64,000 nucleotides of DNA. It comes from Methanobacteriota archaeon. GTDB lineage: Archaea; Halobacteriota; Methanomicrobia; Methanomicrobiales; Methanoculleaceae. Location: contig JAENYE010000002.1 of NCBI GenBank assembly GCA_016841955.1, positions 1 to 64,000 on the forward strand, read 5' to 3'. This document shows, in pieces, positions 51,440 through 59,638 of the stretch. Both the position numbers and the translations under genes were made by a program. A model generated the notes under the pieces. The model saw only the letters and a program-made list of their open reading frames with translations, was not told the DNA's origin and made no database searches. Position 1 is the first letter of the stretch. The number at the start of each line of letters is the position of its first letter.

Positions 51440-51748
51440 TGAGGAAGGACGCTCTCCGGTATCGTGTCCCGGGAACAGCGGTAGGAAATTTTGCTGCTCG
51501 GGCGGGAATGGCGGCTGGTTACGGGACGCGAGTAGAGGCTCGTCGCAGAGCGTTGCGAGTCCTGAGACACCTATTGCCTATTTTCGAGATCGTCTACACT
51601 GCCGTGTTTTATGCATTGATCCGCAGAAATTTGCCAGCAATTGTTTGGCAGGGTTAATTGCGCGAAATTCATGCCAGAATCATAATCAGAGGCTTAAAAT
51701 GAATTATTTGTCAAAAGTTTTTTCTATTTTCAGGAAAAAGAGTAAAAA
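51440..51748. other. Intergenic region upstream of the CPBP protease
   Basis: GC-rich sequence with no gene that I can support, turning AT-rich at about 51695-51745, where a promoter for the gene at 51749 probably lies. Confidence 0.4.
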
Positions 51749-52417
51749 ATGAAAAAACTCATTTTATCTATAGAACAGGTCCGAAAAGGCCTCATCCTCC
51801 TCGTTTTGTTTATCGTCATTAGGGCGATGCTGGCCTATATCACTGGGACAAACTTGCTTGCCACAAGCGATGCAAACTCTGCGTTATTCTTACTCAGTGC
51901 TTTCCTGATCCTCTCCGTTGGCGTGGTCTATCTTGGATTTTCCCGCTGGGTGGGTGTAAACCTGAATGACTGGTGGGGATTTGATCGCTCGCGGTTACCT
52001 GGTGATATCGGATGGGGATTGCTGGGTTTCATTCTTCTGTTTGTCGCGTCTGCTGCAGTGATGATCCCCGTTGCAATTCTTGGTCTGGTGCCCACGGACG
52101 TAACGAGCGCTCCTGGAATACAGACCTCCACAAGCTCGTTCGCGCTGACGCTCTTCTTTGGTTTTGCCATTGCCGGGTTCCAGGAGGAGACCATTTTCCG
52201 GGGATTTCTGCAAGGGGTTCTGTCGGAACGGCTCAGCGCATGGCCGGGAAATTTCCTGCAGGCAGCAATATTCTCGATAGCCCACATCGGCTACTATCCG
52301 CTCGATGCATGGCCGCTTTTCGTCCTAGCATTCATATCCGGAATTATATTCGGCTGGCTTAGGATGAAGAGGCAAAGTCTTGTGTCCCCCTGGATTGCTC
52401 ATGGATTATTCGGGTAA
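51749..52417 (+). CDS. CPBP-family intramembrane metalloprotease (Abi-type)
   Basis: A 222-residue membrane protein with six or more helices. The three CPBP motifs are present: FQEETIFRGFLQG near 143-155 (EExxxR), SIAHIGYY near 175-183, and SPWIAHGLFG at the C-terminus. The His and Glu residues form the zinc-site of CAAX-protease-like enzymes. The protein ends right after motif 3, whereas most relatives have 10-30 more residues, so the C-terminus may be slightly shortened. Bacterial relatives act in bacteriocin immunity or prenyl-protein processing; here the role is unknown. Confidence 0.88.
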   Translation: MKKLILSIEQVRKGLILLVLFIVIRAMLAYITGTNLLATSDANSALFLLSAFLILSVGVVYLGFSRWVGVNLNDWWGFDRSRLPGDIGWGLLGFILLFVASAAVMIPVAILGLVPTDVTSAPGIQTSTSSFALTLFFGFAIAGFQEETIFRGFLQGVLSERLSAWPGNFLQAAIFSIAHIGYYPLDAWPLFVLAFISGIIFGWLRMKRQSLVSPWIAHGLFG

Positions 52418-53075
52418 GATAATGTCTCAACCACTAAACAATGTGGTTTCTCGCAGCCCCGGGCATGCCCGGCGGTAGCCGGCGATGCGAGCGGCGGGCA
52501 GGAGCAGCCGTCACGAAGCGAGGGCGTAGGAGGTATCGGATACCGAGAGGAACCAGGGCGATGTTCCGACGACCGGCGGGAGTCTTCGACTGCGAGCATG
52601 AGCGAGGAAGCTCGCCCGGTCGTTCACCGGTTCAGACCCGCCTTCTCGCATTTTTCTTCCGGGTTACAGGTATCTCACAAAACAGGTTTGCAATTTTCAT
52701 GAACATCGCCGGGGTCGTCCCTGCGCCGACCGCGATATCACGAAAACCAGACCCTGCTTAACCGGTAAGCACGTTTCGTTTATTCCTGTTGTTGCTCCTG
52801 CCTCCGGGATTTTATCGCCACTCAGTATTTTGATGGACCGAGTTCGGTTCTCATGTACCTGAACCAGTCGGATCTCCTCGCATCCGGCGATCGATATAAA
52901 CACTTATGTTTTCACGAACGGATGATCGATCAATGCCTGACCACTCCCCGGAACAGAACAGGTATCACTCCGAAAAAGAGGAGGAATCACTTTATTTCTT
53001 CGAGTTGGTCGTTGATAGGTTTTATGAACCATCATTTATAAAATATGAATTCGATCCCGCAGGAGTACCCACACA
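52418..53075. other. 658-base intergenic region
   Basis: No gene is seen. It contains the second copy of the 29-base repeat (52591-52619), a TATA-like GATCGATATAAACACTT near 52889, and TTTATAAAATATG at about 53036-53048. The latter is about 28 bases from the kinase start at 53076 and the likelier promoter. Confidence 0.45.
52591..52619. repeat. 29-bp dispersed repeat with hairpin (copy 2)
   Basis: Identical to 34445-34473 over all 29 bases, including the GCGAGC / GCTCGC stem. It sits in an intergenic region, as the first copy does. Confidence 0.7.
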
Positions 53076-55034
53076 ATGAGTCCGGACCGCCCCTTCCCAC
53101 TCGAATTGCTTTCGGCATCGGTTATCCTCGATACCCTCGCTGAAGGCGCGCTCCTTATCGGCCAGGACAACACGGTAACCTGGATCAATACCGCGCTGGC
53201 GCGCCTTCTCGACATCGACCGGGATGCTCTTCACGGCAGCGACGTTAACGGATTTGTAATCCGCTACCTAGCATCGCTCATCACGGACGAAAGGTGCACG
53301 GAGCGGATCATGCAATCGCTCCATGACAGGATCGATCTCACATCTCTGGCATGCAACATCCATCCCTCCACCGGCGCCGAACACCGGGCCCTCGTCTCAA
53401 TCAATACCATGCAGGACGAGCCGTTCCAGGACATGCGGCTTGTCCGGCTCCATGCCGCACCGCTGGAATCCGAGCCGCACCCTGATGCCGAGCGGCAGAA
53501 GGTTCTCGGACAGGTGGAGAAGCATGCTGAAGAACTCACCACGGCAAACGAGGAACTCAAGACGACGAATGAGGAACTGGAGGTGGCGAACGAGGCGCTG
53601 CATGCCCGGACTGAAGAACTTCACACGATTCTTGCGAGTCTGAGCGAGGGCGTCTGGGCGATCGATAGCGAAGCAAGCACCACCTTCGTCAACGAGCGGA
53701 TGGCGGAGATGCTCGGCTACACCGTCAAAGAGATGGTGGGAAAATCCCTCATACAGTTCCTTCCTGAAGAGCACAGGGGCCGATTGGACAGGGAGGGGGA
53801 GCGCCTAAGGGCAGGGATGAGTGAGCAGCTGGAGTATACCTTCATCCGCAAGGACGGGAGCCATATCGATACCCTGCTGGTCAACTCTCCCCTTTACGAT
53901 AGTAAGGGGAATTTTACCGGCGCTATTGCAGGGGTGCTGGATATCACCGAGCGAAAGCAGGCTGAGGAGGCGCTGCGCCAGGAGAAGGAAAGAGTGGGTT
54001 CCATCCTGTCCGCACTGGATACGGGACAATCCCTTATCGACCCGGATATGACAATCGTCTGGGCAAACCAGAAGACTCGCGACTTTTTTCCCGAACTGGA
54101 GCCCATCGGCCAGAAGTGCTATCGTGTGCATGAAGGCGTGAGCGAACCGTGCGAGGTCTGTGCGGCACGGAAGGTCTTTGCAACGGGTGAGGTCACGAGC
54201 TTGGAGAAGTACGTTCCGATGCGTGGGCGCTGGTATGACATTATTGCCCAGCCGATTAAAGATGCATCCGGACAGGTAATTCAGGCTCTCGAGAGCTTCA
54301 CGGACATCACCGAGCGCAAGCACGCCGAGGAGGCGCTCATGCGCCACACAGAAGAGCTCGCCCGGCTTCACAGCGAACTGAAGACCGCGAACAGAGAAGC
54401 GAACCTCTACCTGGATATCCTGACCCACGACATCGGGAACACCGAGAACGTTTCGAACCTCTACGCCGACCTGCTTATCGACAGCCTATCGAGGAACGGG
54501 GAGGCAATCGGCTATGCGGAGAAACTCCAGCGGAGCGTCAGGAAGAGTATCGAGATCCTGGGCACCGTCGCTAAGATCCGCCGAATTCACTCCGGAATAC
54601 CGGAACTGCAGCCGACGGATCTCGATGCGGTTATCCGTGGAGAGGTCGGCCACTACTCCGAGGGGATCGTTCGGTACAGGGGTTCGGCCTATCCGGTCCG
54701 GGTCGACGACCTCCTCTCCGAAGTCTTTTCGAACCTGATTGACAACGCCGTGAAACACGGTGGTTCCGATGTCGAGATCACCATCCGGGTCGAGGAGCAG
54801 GACGGCGAGGTGCTGATCACGGTTGAGGATACCGGCCCGGGCATCCCGGACGATGAGAAGGATAATATCTTCCACCTGTACGAACAGCAGAAGCGAGGCG
54901 TCGGTGAAGGTCTCGGACTCTATCTGGTGCAGATCCTGGTCGAGCGCTACGGCGGGAAGGTCTGGGTCGAGGACCGGGTGCCGGGCAGGCCGGAGGAAGG
55001 GGCGGCGTTCAAGTTTACGCTGAGAAAGGCGTGA
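53076..55034 (+). CDS. Soluble PAS-domain histidine kinase
   Basis: A 652-residue kinase with no membrane helix. PAS 1 is at about 10-130. A coiled coil follows at about 145-185 (EELTTANEELKTTNEELEVA). PAS 2 is at about 185-300, PAS 3 at about 310-420 with several Cys (CYRVHEGVSEPCEVCAAR), which might hold a metal or cluster. The phosphoacceptor box THDIGNTENVSNLY is at about 450, and the HATPase domain at about 530-650 (VFSNLIDNAVKHGG, VEDTGPGIPDDEK, GLGLYLV). From residue 430 on it is nearly the same as the kinases at 31160 and 59639. The signal is cytoplasmic, perhaps redox. No response regulator is adjacent. Confidence 0.93.
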   Translation: MSPDRPFPLELLSASVILDTLAEGALLIGQDNTVTWINTALARLLDIDRDALHGSDVNGFVIRYLASLITDERCTERIMQSLHDRIDLTSLACNIHPSTGAEHRALVSINTMQDEPFQDMRLVRLHAAPLESEPHPDAERQKVLGQVEKHAEELTTANEELKTTNEELEVANEALHARTEELHTILASLSEGVWAIDSEASTTFVNERMAEMLGYTVKEMVGKSLIQFLPEEHRGRLDREGERLRAGMSEQLEYTFIRKDGSHIDTLLVNSPLYDSKGNFTGAIAGVLDITERKQAEEALRQEKERVGSILSALDTGQSLIDPDMTIVWANQKTRDFFPELEPIGQKCYRVHEGVSEPCEVCAARKVFATGEVTSLEKYVPMRGRWYDIIAQPIKDASGQVIQALESFTDITERKHAEEALMRHTEELARLHSELKTANREANLYLDILTHDIGNTENVSNLYADLLIDSLSRNGEAIGYAEKLQRSVRKSIEILGTVAKIRRIHSGIPELQPTDLDAVIRGEVGHYSEGIVRYRGSAYPVRVDDLLSEVFSNLIDNAVKHGGSDVEITIRVEEQDGEVLITVEDTGPGIPDDEKDNIFHLYEQQKRGVGEGLGLYLVQILVERYGGKVWVEDRVPGRPEEGAAFKFTLRKA

Positions 55035-55078
55035 AATATTGAAACATGTTCCCATTCTTCTTGTCGAGCGGTGAGAAT

Positions 55079-56650
55079 ATGAAAAACACAGAACTGGAAA
55101 ACCGGTCATCCGCCCCTGCGTGTGCAGAGGAGAGATTCGAGGGGGAAGATTTCAGGAAATTCGTGCAGTCGGAAATGAAAACCTGGAATGTTCCAGGGGC
55201 CGCGGTCGCCGTCGTCAAGGACGAGACCGTCATTTTTTCCGGAGGATTTGGTTACCGGGATGTGGAAAAGGACCTCGAAGTTACACCGGAGACGATCTTT
55301 CCTATCGCTTCCTGTACCAAGACATTCAACTCCCTTGCCGTGGGCCTGCTTGTGGACGAGGAGAGACTGGAATGGGACAGGCCTGCCAGGGAATATTACC
55401 CTGACCTGAGATTCTATGATGATTTTACCACCGGGCACATCACGCTCCGGGATATGCTCTGTCACCGCTCGGGCCTTCCGAGGCACGACAAGGTCTGGCT
55501 GTACGCAGGCTTGTCCCGAAAGGACCTGATGGCACGGATACAATACCTCCGGCCAAGCTGCGGGTTCAGAGAGATTTTCCAGTACAACAACATCGTTTAC
55601 GCCCTCGCCGGTGTGATTGTCGAGAAGATCTCCGGCATGCCATGGGAGGATTTTGTCAGGACACGGATATTGCTGCCCCTTGGGATGGAAAACAGCAGCC
55701 TGTTTCAACAGGAGATGCAGAGGACTGACAACTTCGCCCTCCCGTACAGGCTCAAAACCGATGATCCTTTGCAGCCGGTTGGCGAACCTTCAGAATTTCC
55801 TCTGGAAAGAGTTCCTTTCCAGCCTGTATCCACGACCGGTCCGTCAAGCTCTGTCAATTCCACCGTTCCGGATATGGCAAAATGGATCATGCTTCATATC
55901 AACAAAGGGGAGTTCGGCGGGAAACGCCTGGTAACGGAAAAGACCATGCACCAGATACACTCGCCCCAGATGGCGACCGGCGCCGAAGGTGAATTCAAGG
56001 CTTTTCTGTGTGAGGAAACCCCGTTAATTGACTACGGCCTTGGCTGGGTCGTCCAGCCGTACCGGGGCCATTATATGCTGAATCATTCGGGGGGAATCGA
56101 TGGCTTTTCTTCCATGATAAGTTTCATGCCCCGCGAAAAGATCGGTGTGGTGGTTCTCACCAACATGCATACCACGATGCTGCCCTTTGTCATCACGTAC
56201 AATGTGTACGACCGGCTCCTTGGCCTCGAGCAGGTTGACAGGAGTAATAAGTTCATCACCACGGTATCAGACATCATCAAGGCCGGGAGCGTACCTTCAG
56301 GCGGGCAGAATGAAATGGTGAAAAACGCTCCCCCGACCCACCCGCCTGGGGACTATACCGGGAAATATTCAGAGCCTGCGTACGGCGACGTGGTTATCGG
56401 CATGGAAGGCGGATGTATGGAGGTTATGTTCAGGAACACGAAAATGACCGCGGAGCATCTTCATTATGACACTTTTCGGACGCTTTTTGCGGCACCCGGC
56501 ACCAATTTCGAAATGAGGATAACCTTCCTGATGGACGAGCATGGTGATATAGACAGGCTTTCAATCCCCCTGCAGATGGGGGTGGATGATATCGTTTTCA
56601 GAAAAAGGGTGTTGACGAGCCCCCCTGGTAAGGGCAACGGGAATATTTAA
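55079..56650 (+). CDS. Class C beta-lactamase-like serine hydrolase
   Basis: A 523-residue penicillin-binding-protein-like esterase (PF00144) with the triad motifs SCTK (nucleophile Ser, about residue 87), YNN (about 170) and HSGG (about 338). A C-terminal beta domain at about 420-515 resembles DUF3471/PF11954. No signal peptide is seen, so it appears cytosolic. Archaea lack murein, so the substrate is probably an ester or D-amino-acid peptide. The ATG at 55079 has GGTGA 5 bases ahead and is preferred to one 11 codons upstream. It follows the kinase by 44 bases and may be co-transcribed with it. Confidence 0.9.
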   Translation: MKNTELENRSSAPACAEERFEGEDFRKFVQSEMKTWNVPGAAVAVVKDETVIFSGGFGYRDVEKDLEVTPETIFPIASCTKTFNSLAVGLLVDEERLEWDRPAREYYPDLRFYDDFTTGHITLRDMLCHRSGLPRHDKVWLYAGLSRKDLMARIQYLRPSCGFREIFQYNNIVYALAGVIVEKISGMPWEDFVRTRILLPLGMENSSLFQQEMQRTDNFALPYRLKTDDPLQPVGEPSEFPLERVPFQPVSTTGPSSSVNSTVPDMAKWIMLHINKGEFGGKRLVTEKTMHQIHSPQMATGAEGEFKAFLCEETPLIDYGLGWVVQPYRGHYMLNHSGGIDGFSSMISFMPREKIGVVVLTNMHTTMLPFVITYNVYDRLLGLEQVDRSNKFITTVSDIIKAGSVPSGGQNEMVKNAPPTHPPGDYTGKYSEPAYGDVVIGMEGGCMEVMFRNTKMTAEHLHYDTFRTLFAAPGTNFEMRITFLMDEHGDIDRLSIPLQMGVDDIVFRKRVLTSPPGKGNGNI

Positions 56651-56935
56651 GCAGGCATCCAAAGAAGCCCGGAAATCACTCATTTTATGCTCGCGCAGAA
56701 CTGCTGTTGAAATAGCGCACGGCAGGGATTCGTGACTCTGCGTCTTATCTGCGAGTTCCCGCCACGGATACGGTATCCCCGACAGGGGAATAATCGCCCG
56801 AGGCGGATAAAGCCGGCACCCGAACCTGCCGAGCTTCAGGACCGGTTGAGCATGGTACAGGCACTCCTTTTTTTATTCCCCGGAATTTTTCGCAACCGTT
56901 ATCATTCCTGTTGTGTCATCTTCCTCTGATCCACC

Positions 56936-58315
56936 ATGAAACCCAGGAGAGCCTTAATAATCACGATCACTCTTTCTATCACAATTTTTTTTGCCGCTTC
57001 GGCAGGCTGCATCGGGCTTGGTCAGCAATCGCCGGCTTCACCCGTCGTCACTCCGGTTGCCGCACCTGCCTGTGACTGCCCCCCGCTCGTGTTTACGGAT
57101 CGGGAATTTGCTTTCGAGCTCCAGCGGACACTTGGCGCCTCGTATTCGGGAGAGGCCGATATTGGCGAATGCCTTGCCACTGCGTCCCGGATCAAGGAAG
57201 GAGACTTTGAAAGTTGGTACAGCGAATGGAAAAAGACCGCGGACAACTTCAGGACAGCGGGTGACGAGAGTCTCGCAGCCGGGCACGGGGTTACCGCAAT
57301 GGAAGCATACTACCGGGCCGCAACGTATTACCGCACAGCCGAGTTCTTCCTGCACGGCAACCCCACCGATCCCCGCATCGTGGAGACGTGGGGAAAGAGC
57401 CGGGATTCGTTCCGCGATGCACTCTCGCTCGACGTCGTTCCTTACGAGATTGTCGCCATCCCGTACGGGAATACCACGCTGCCGGGTTACTTCTATACGG
57501 TCGACAACTCCGGCAAATCCCGGCCGCTACTCATCGTCCAGACCGGCTTTGACGGCTGCCAGGAGGAACTCCATCCGTATGCAATGGAAGGGATCAAACG
57601 CGGATACAACGTCCTGACATTCGAGGGGCCGGGCCAGGGCGAAGTGATACGGATCCAGCATATCCCGTTCCGTCCCGATTGGGAGAATGTGATCGGACCT
57701 GTCGTGGACTATGCGGTGAGCCGGCCCGACGTCGACGAAGACCGGATTGCACTATGGGGAATTTCACTCGGAGGCTACCTCGCCCCCCGCGGTGCTGCAT
57801 ATGAACCCCGGATCATGGCGCTGGTCGCGGACGCAGGCACCTACGATGTCGGACTGGCTCTCCTGCGGAACCTGCAGGAAGGCGGGGGAGCGGCCGCGAA
57901 CCTGACGGAAATTGAGCTGCAGGAGTGGTTGCAGACGGATCCTGTTGAGTTCAACGACGCCCTCCGCGACGCCATGGCGCACGATACCGGCACCCGCTTG
58001 CTGAACGAGAACGGGATGTTCGTCTTCAATGCGAGCTCGCCGGCACAGTTCTGGGCGAAATGGATGGATTTTTCACTTGTCGGAATTGCCGAAAAGATAC
58101 GGTGCCCCACGCTGGTCTGTGCCGGTTCGGCCGATCACGTCGACGCGGGCGGGGTGCAGGCAAAGGCACTCTACGACCACCTCACCTGTGAGCGGGAGCT
58201 TATGGTGTTCTCCGACGACTACGGCGCCGGGTCACACTGCCAGCTCGGGGCGTTCGCGCAATCGTTTGCCGCCAAGTTCGACTGGCTCGACGATCAGATG
58301 GGAATGAGCAAATAA
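56936..58315 (+). CDS. Exported alpha/beta hydrolase lipoprotein
   Basis: A 459-residue protein. A lipoprotein signal peptide (lipobox SAGC, Cys about 25) is followed by a Pro/Ala linker, a helical cap-like N-terminal domain (about 60-160) and an alpha/beta hydrolase domain (about 165-455). The nucleophile elbow is GISLGG, Ser about 283. The acid lies in CAGSADHVDAGG and the His in GAGSHCQLGAF. The plan, a helical N-terminal part plus hydrolase with a TFEGPGQGE strand, matches FrsA-like and C-C-bond or dipeptidyl-peptidase-type hydrolases. Anchored outside the cell, it may hydrolyse an environmental ester or peptide. Confidence 0.88.
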   Translation: MKPRRALIITITLSITIFFAASAGCIGLGQQSPASPVVTPVAAPACDCPPLVFTDREFAFELQRTLGASYSGEADIGECLATASRIKEGDFESWYSEWKKTADNFRTAGDESLAAGHGVTAMEAYYRAATYYRTAEFFLHGNPTDPRIVETWGKSRDSFRDALSLDVVPYEIVAIPYGNTTLPGYFYTVDNSGKSRPLLIVQTGFDGCQEELHPYAMEGIKRGYNVLTFEGPGQGEVIRIQHIPFRPDWENVIGPVVDYAVSRPDVDEDRIALWGISLGGYLAPRGAAYEPRIMALVADAGTYDVGLALLRNLQEGGGAAANLTEIELQEWLQTDPVEFNDALRDAMAHDTGTRLLNENGMFVFNASSPAQFWAKWMDFSLVGIAEKIRCPTLVCAGSADHVDAGGVQAKALYDHLTCERELMVFSDDYGAGSHCQLGAFAQSFAAKFDWLDDQMGMSK

Positions 58316-58642
58316 AGGGGCCGGGTCGGGGGATCTCGCCCCTCTTCTTCGGGGCCTCCAGGCACAGTACTTCGCTAATTTTGACATCAGACCTCGATCG
58401 GTGCAGCCTCGCGTGACGACTCAACACGGAGTTAGCAGCACCCGGACACCGGACTTCGCACCTGACGGTGCTCAAGCTCCGGATGTCCCATCCGTCGCAC
58501 TTCGCGGCTTCGCGTCTTTCGCGTGAGGCTCTATCACCCCCTGTGCTGAAAACTCACGCGAAGCCGCGAAGAACGCGAAGGGAAGTCGGTGGTGTGACCT
58601 CCTGGGGACTGTCTCAACAGTTTAGCGAAGTACTGAGGCAGG
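58316..58642. other. Intergenic region dominated by an inverted repeat
   Basis: No coding frame is convincing. The main content is the inverted repeat at 58500-58571 between the two convergent genes. Confidence 0.5.
58500..58571. repeat. Perfect 16-bp inverted repeat rich in CGCG
   Basis: CTTCGCGGCTTCGCGT at 58500-58515 is the exact reverse complement of 58556-58571. A second inner pair (CGCGTGAG / CTCACGCG, at 58520 and 58553) lies inside the loop. The element sits between convergent genes and can form a long hairpin in RNA from either side, so it might stop both transcripts. Confidence 0.7.
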
Positions 58643-59146
58643 CTACCGGCGAACACTGTATCCGGCTGCCGTGAGAATATTGATGACGGCGTCGTCCCAT
58701 TCCGTGCCGCAGAGCCCGTTTAACGTCGGTTGCACCTGTTCCCAGAGCCGGCTGAGTTCGTCATTGTCCGGGACGAAGGTTGTCTGATACATCACACGTC
58801 CGGCCCGCTTCCCCTGTGCATCGAGGATGAGAAGGCGCCAGCAGCAGTACTCGCGGCAGATGTCCGGGCGTGTCAGGTGGACCGTACACCATGCCTTCGC
58901 CGTCTTCCCGTCAAATCTCAGAAAGGGGCATGCGTCCGGCAGTCCCTCGATGCTGCTCTCATCATCGAAGAGGGCGATCTTGTCCGGGTCGACCCGCACC
59001 TCCTTCGCATCCCCGGTATAGGCGTTGTGCACGACAAAGGTGTGGTTGCCCCGCTCTTCGATAGTCGCGTGAACGTCCCGCATGTAGCTGCAGCAGCTGC
59101 CGCACTGACAGCACTTACAGGCGATGGTGACCGCCTCCCTGAACAC
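58643..59146 (-). CDS. YkgJ-family cysteine-cluster protein
   Basis: A 167-residue protein with the zinc/iron-chelatase-like pattern (PF03692): CKCCQCGSCC at residues 10-19, then CPFLRFDGKTAKAWCTVH and RPDICREYCCW with several further Cys. The cysteines probably bind a metal cluster. Function is unknown. The start is GTG at 59146; a GGGAGG lies just inside the gene, so the real start might differ, but there is no better in-frame start before residue 22. Confidence 0.8.
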   Translation of the reverse strand: MFREAVTIACKCCQCGSCCSYMRDVHATIEERGNHTFVVHNAYTGDAKEVRVDPDKIALFDDESSIEGLPDACPFLRFDGKTAKAWCTVHLTRPDICREYCCWRLLILDAQGKRAGRVMYQTTFVPDNDELSRLWEQVQPTLNGLCGTEWDDAVINILTAAGYSVRR

Positions 59147-59638
59147 CGGGCGGTTGGTGAACCGGCATGCTCATTATCCGGTAGTGCTCATCGCATTAAT
59201 AAAGTACCTGCCGGAGAACCGCCCGGACCACATCTGCAGCCGGGCCGTTCCGGATCTGCCGGAGCCGCCCGGGCTTTGGCAGGTTGCCTGGTTCCCGGAA
59301 AGAAGAAAAATTCTTCTCGAAAGGACCCATAGCCTGGCACCCTTGACTATCTGGACTGCCCTGGCACTGAACCCATCCTCGATCCGGTTCGGAGGAGTCG
59401 AAACTGGCCTCTGGCTCACGGTTTGTATGTACTGAGTAATGCAAGATCAGATTCTCGAACCGAAGACTGCGCTGCATCAAGAAAGATGCAGCAAACGGGA
59501 GCCGTTTCTGCTAAATAGAGATTGGGTCTTATTAATTCGTGAAAATCGAATCCTGCGTGACTGGCAGGTCTTTCCGTTACAGTTATTATAGCCTGAGTAA
59601 ATTCACTTGCACACTTTAAACCGGAGTTTCTTTTTCCG
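59147..59638. other. 492-base intergenic region with the promoter of the next kinase
   Basis: No gene is supported. GTTATTATAG at about 59582-59591 is a TATA-like box about 50 bases before the ATG at 59639. Confidence 0.45.

Noticed and set aside
51411-51752. Plus-strand frame of 113 codons ahead of the CPBP protease
   Set aside because: It is rich in Ser, Gly and Cys without domain pattern and crosses the AT-rich promoter region of the next gene.
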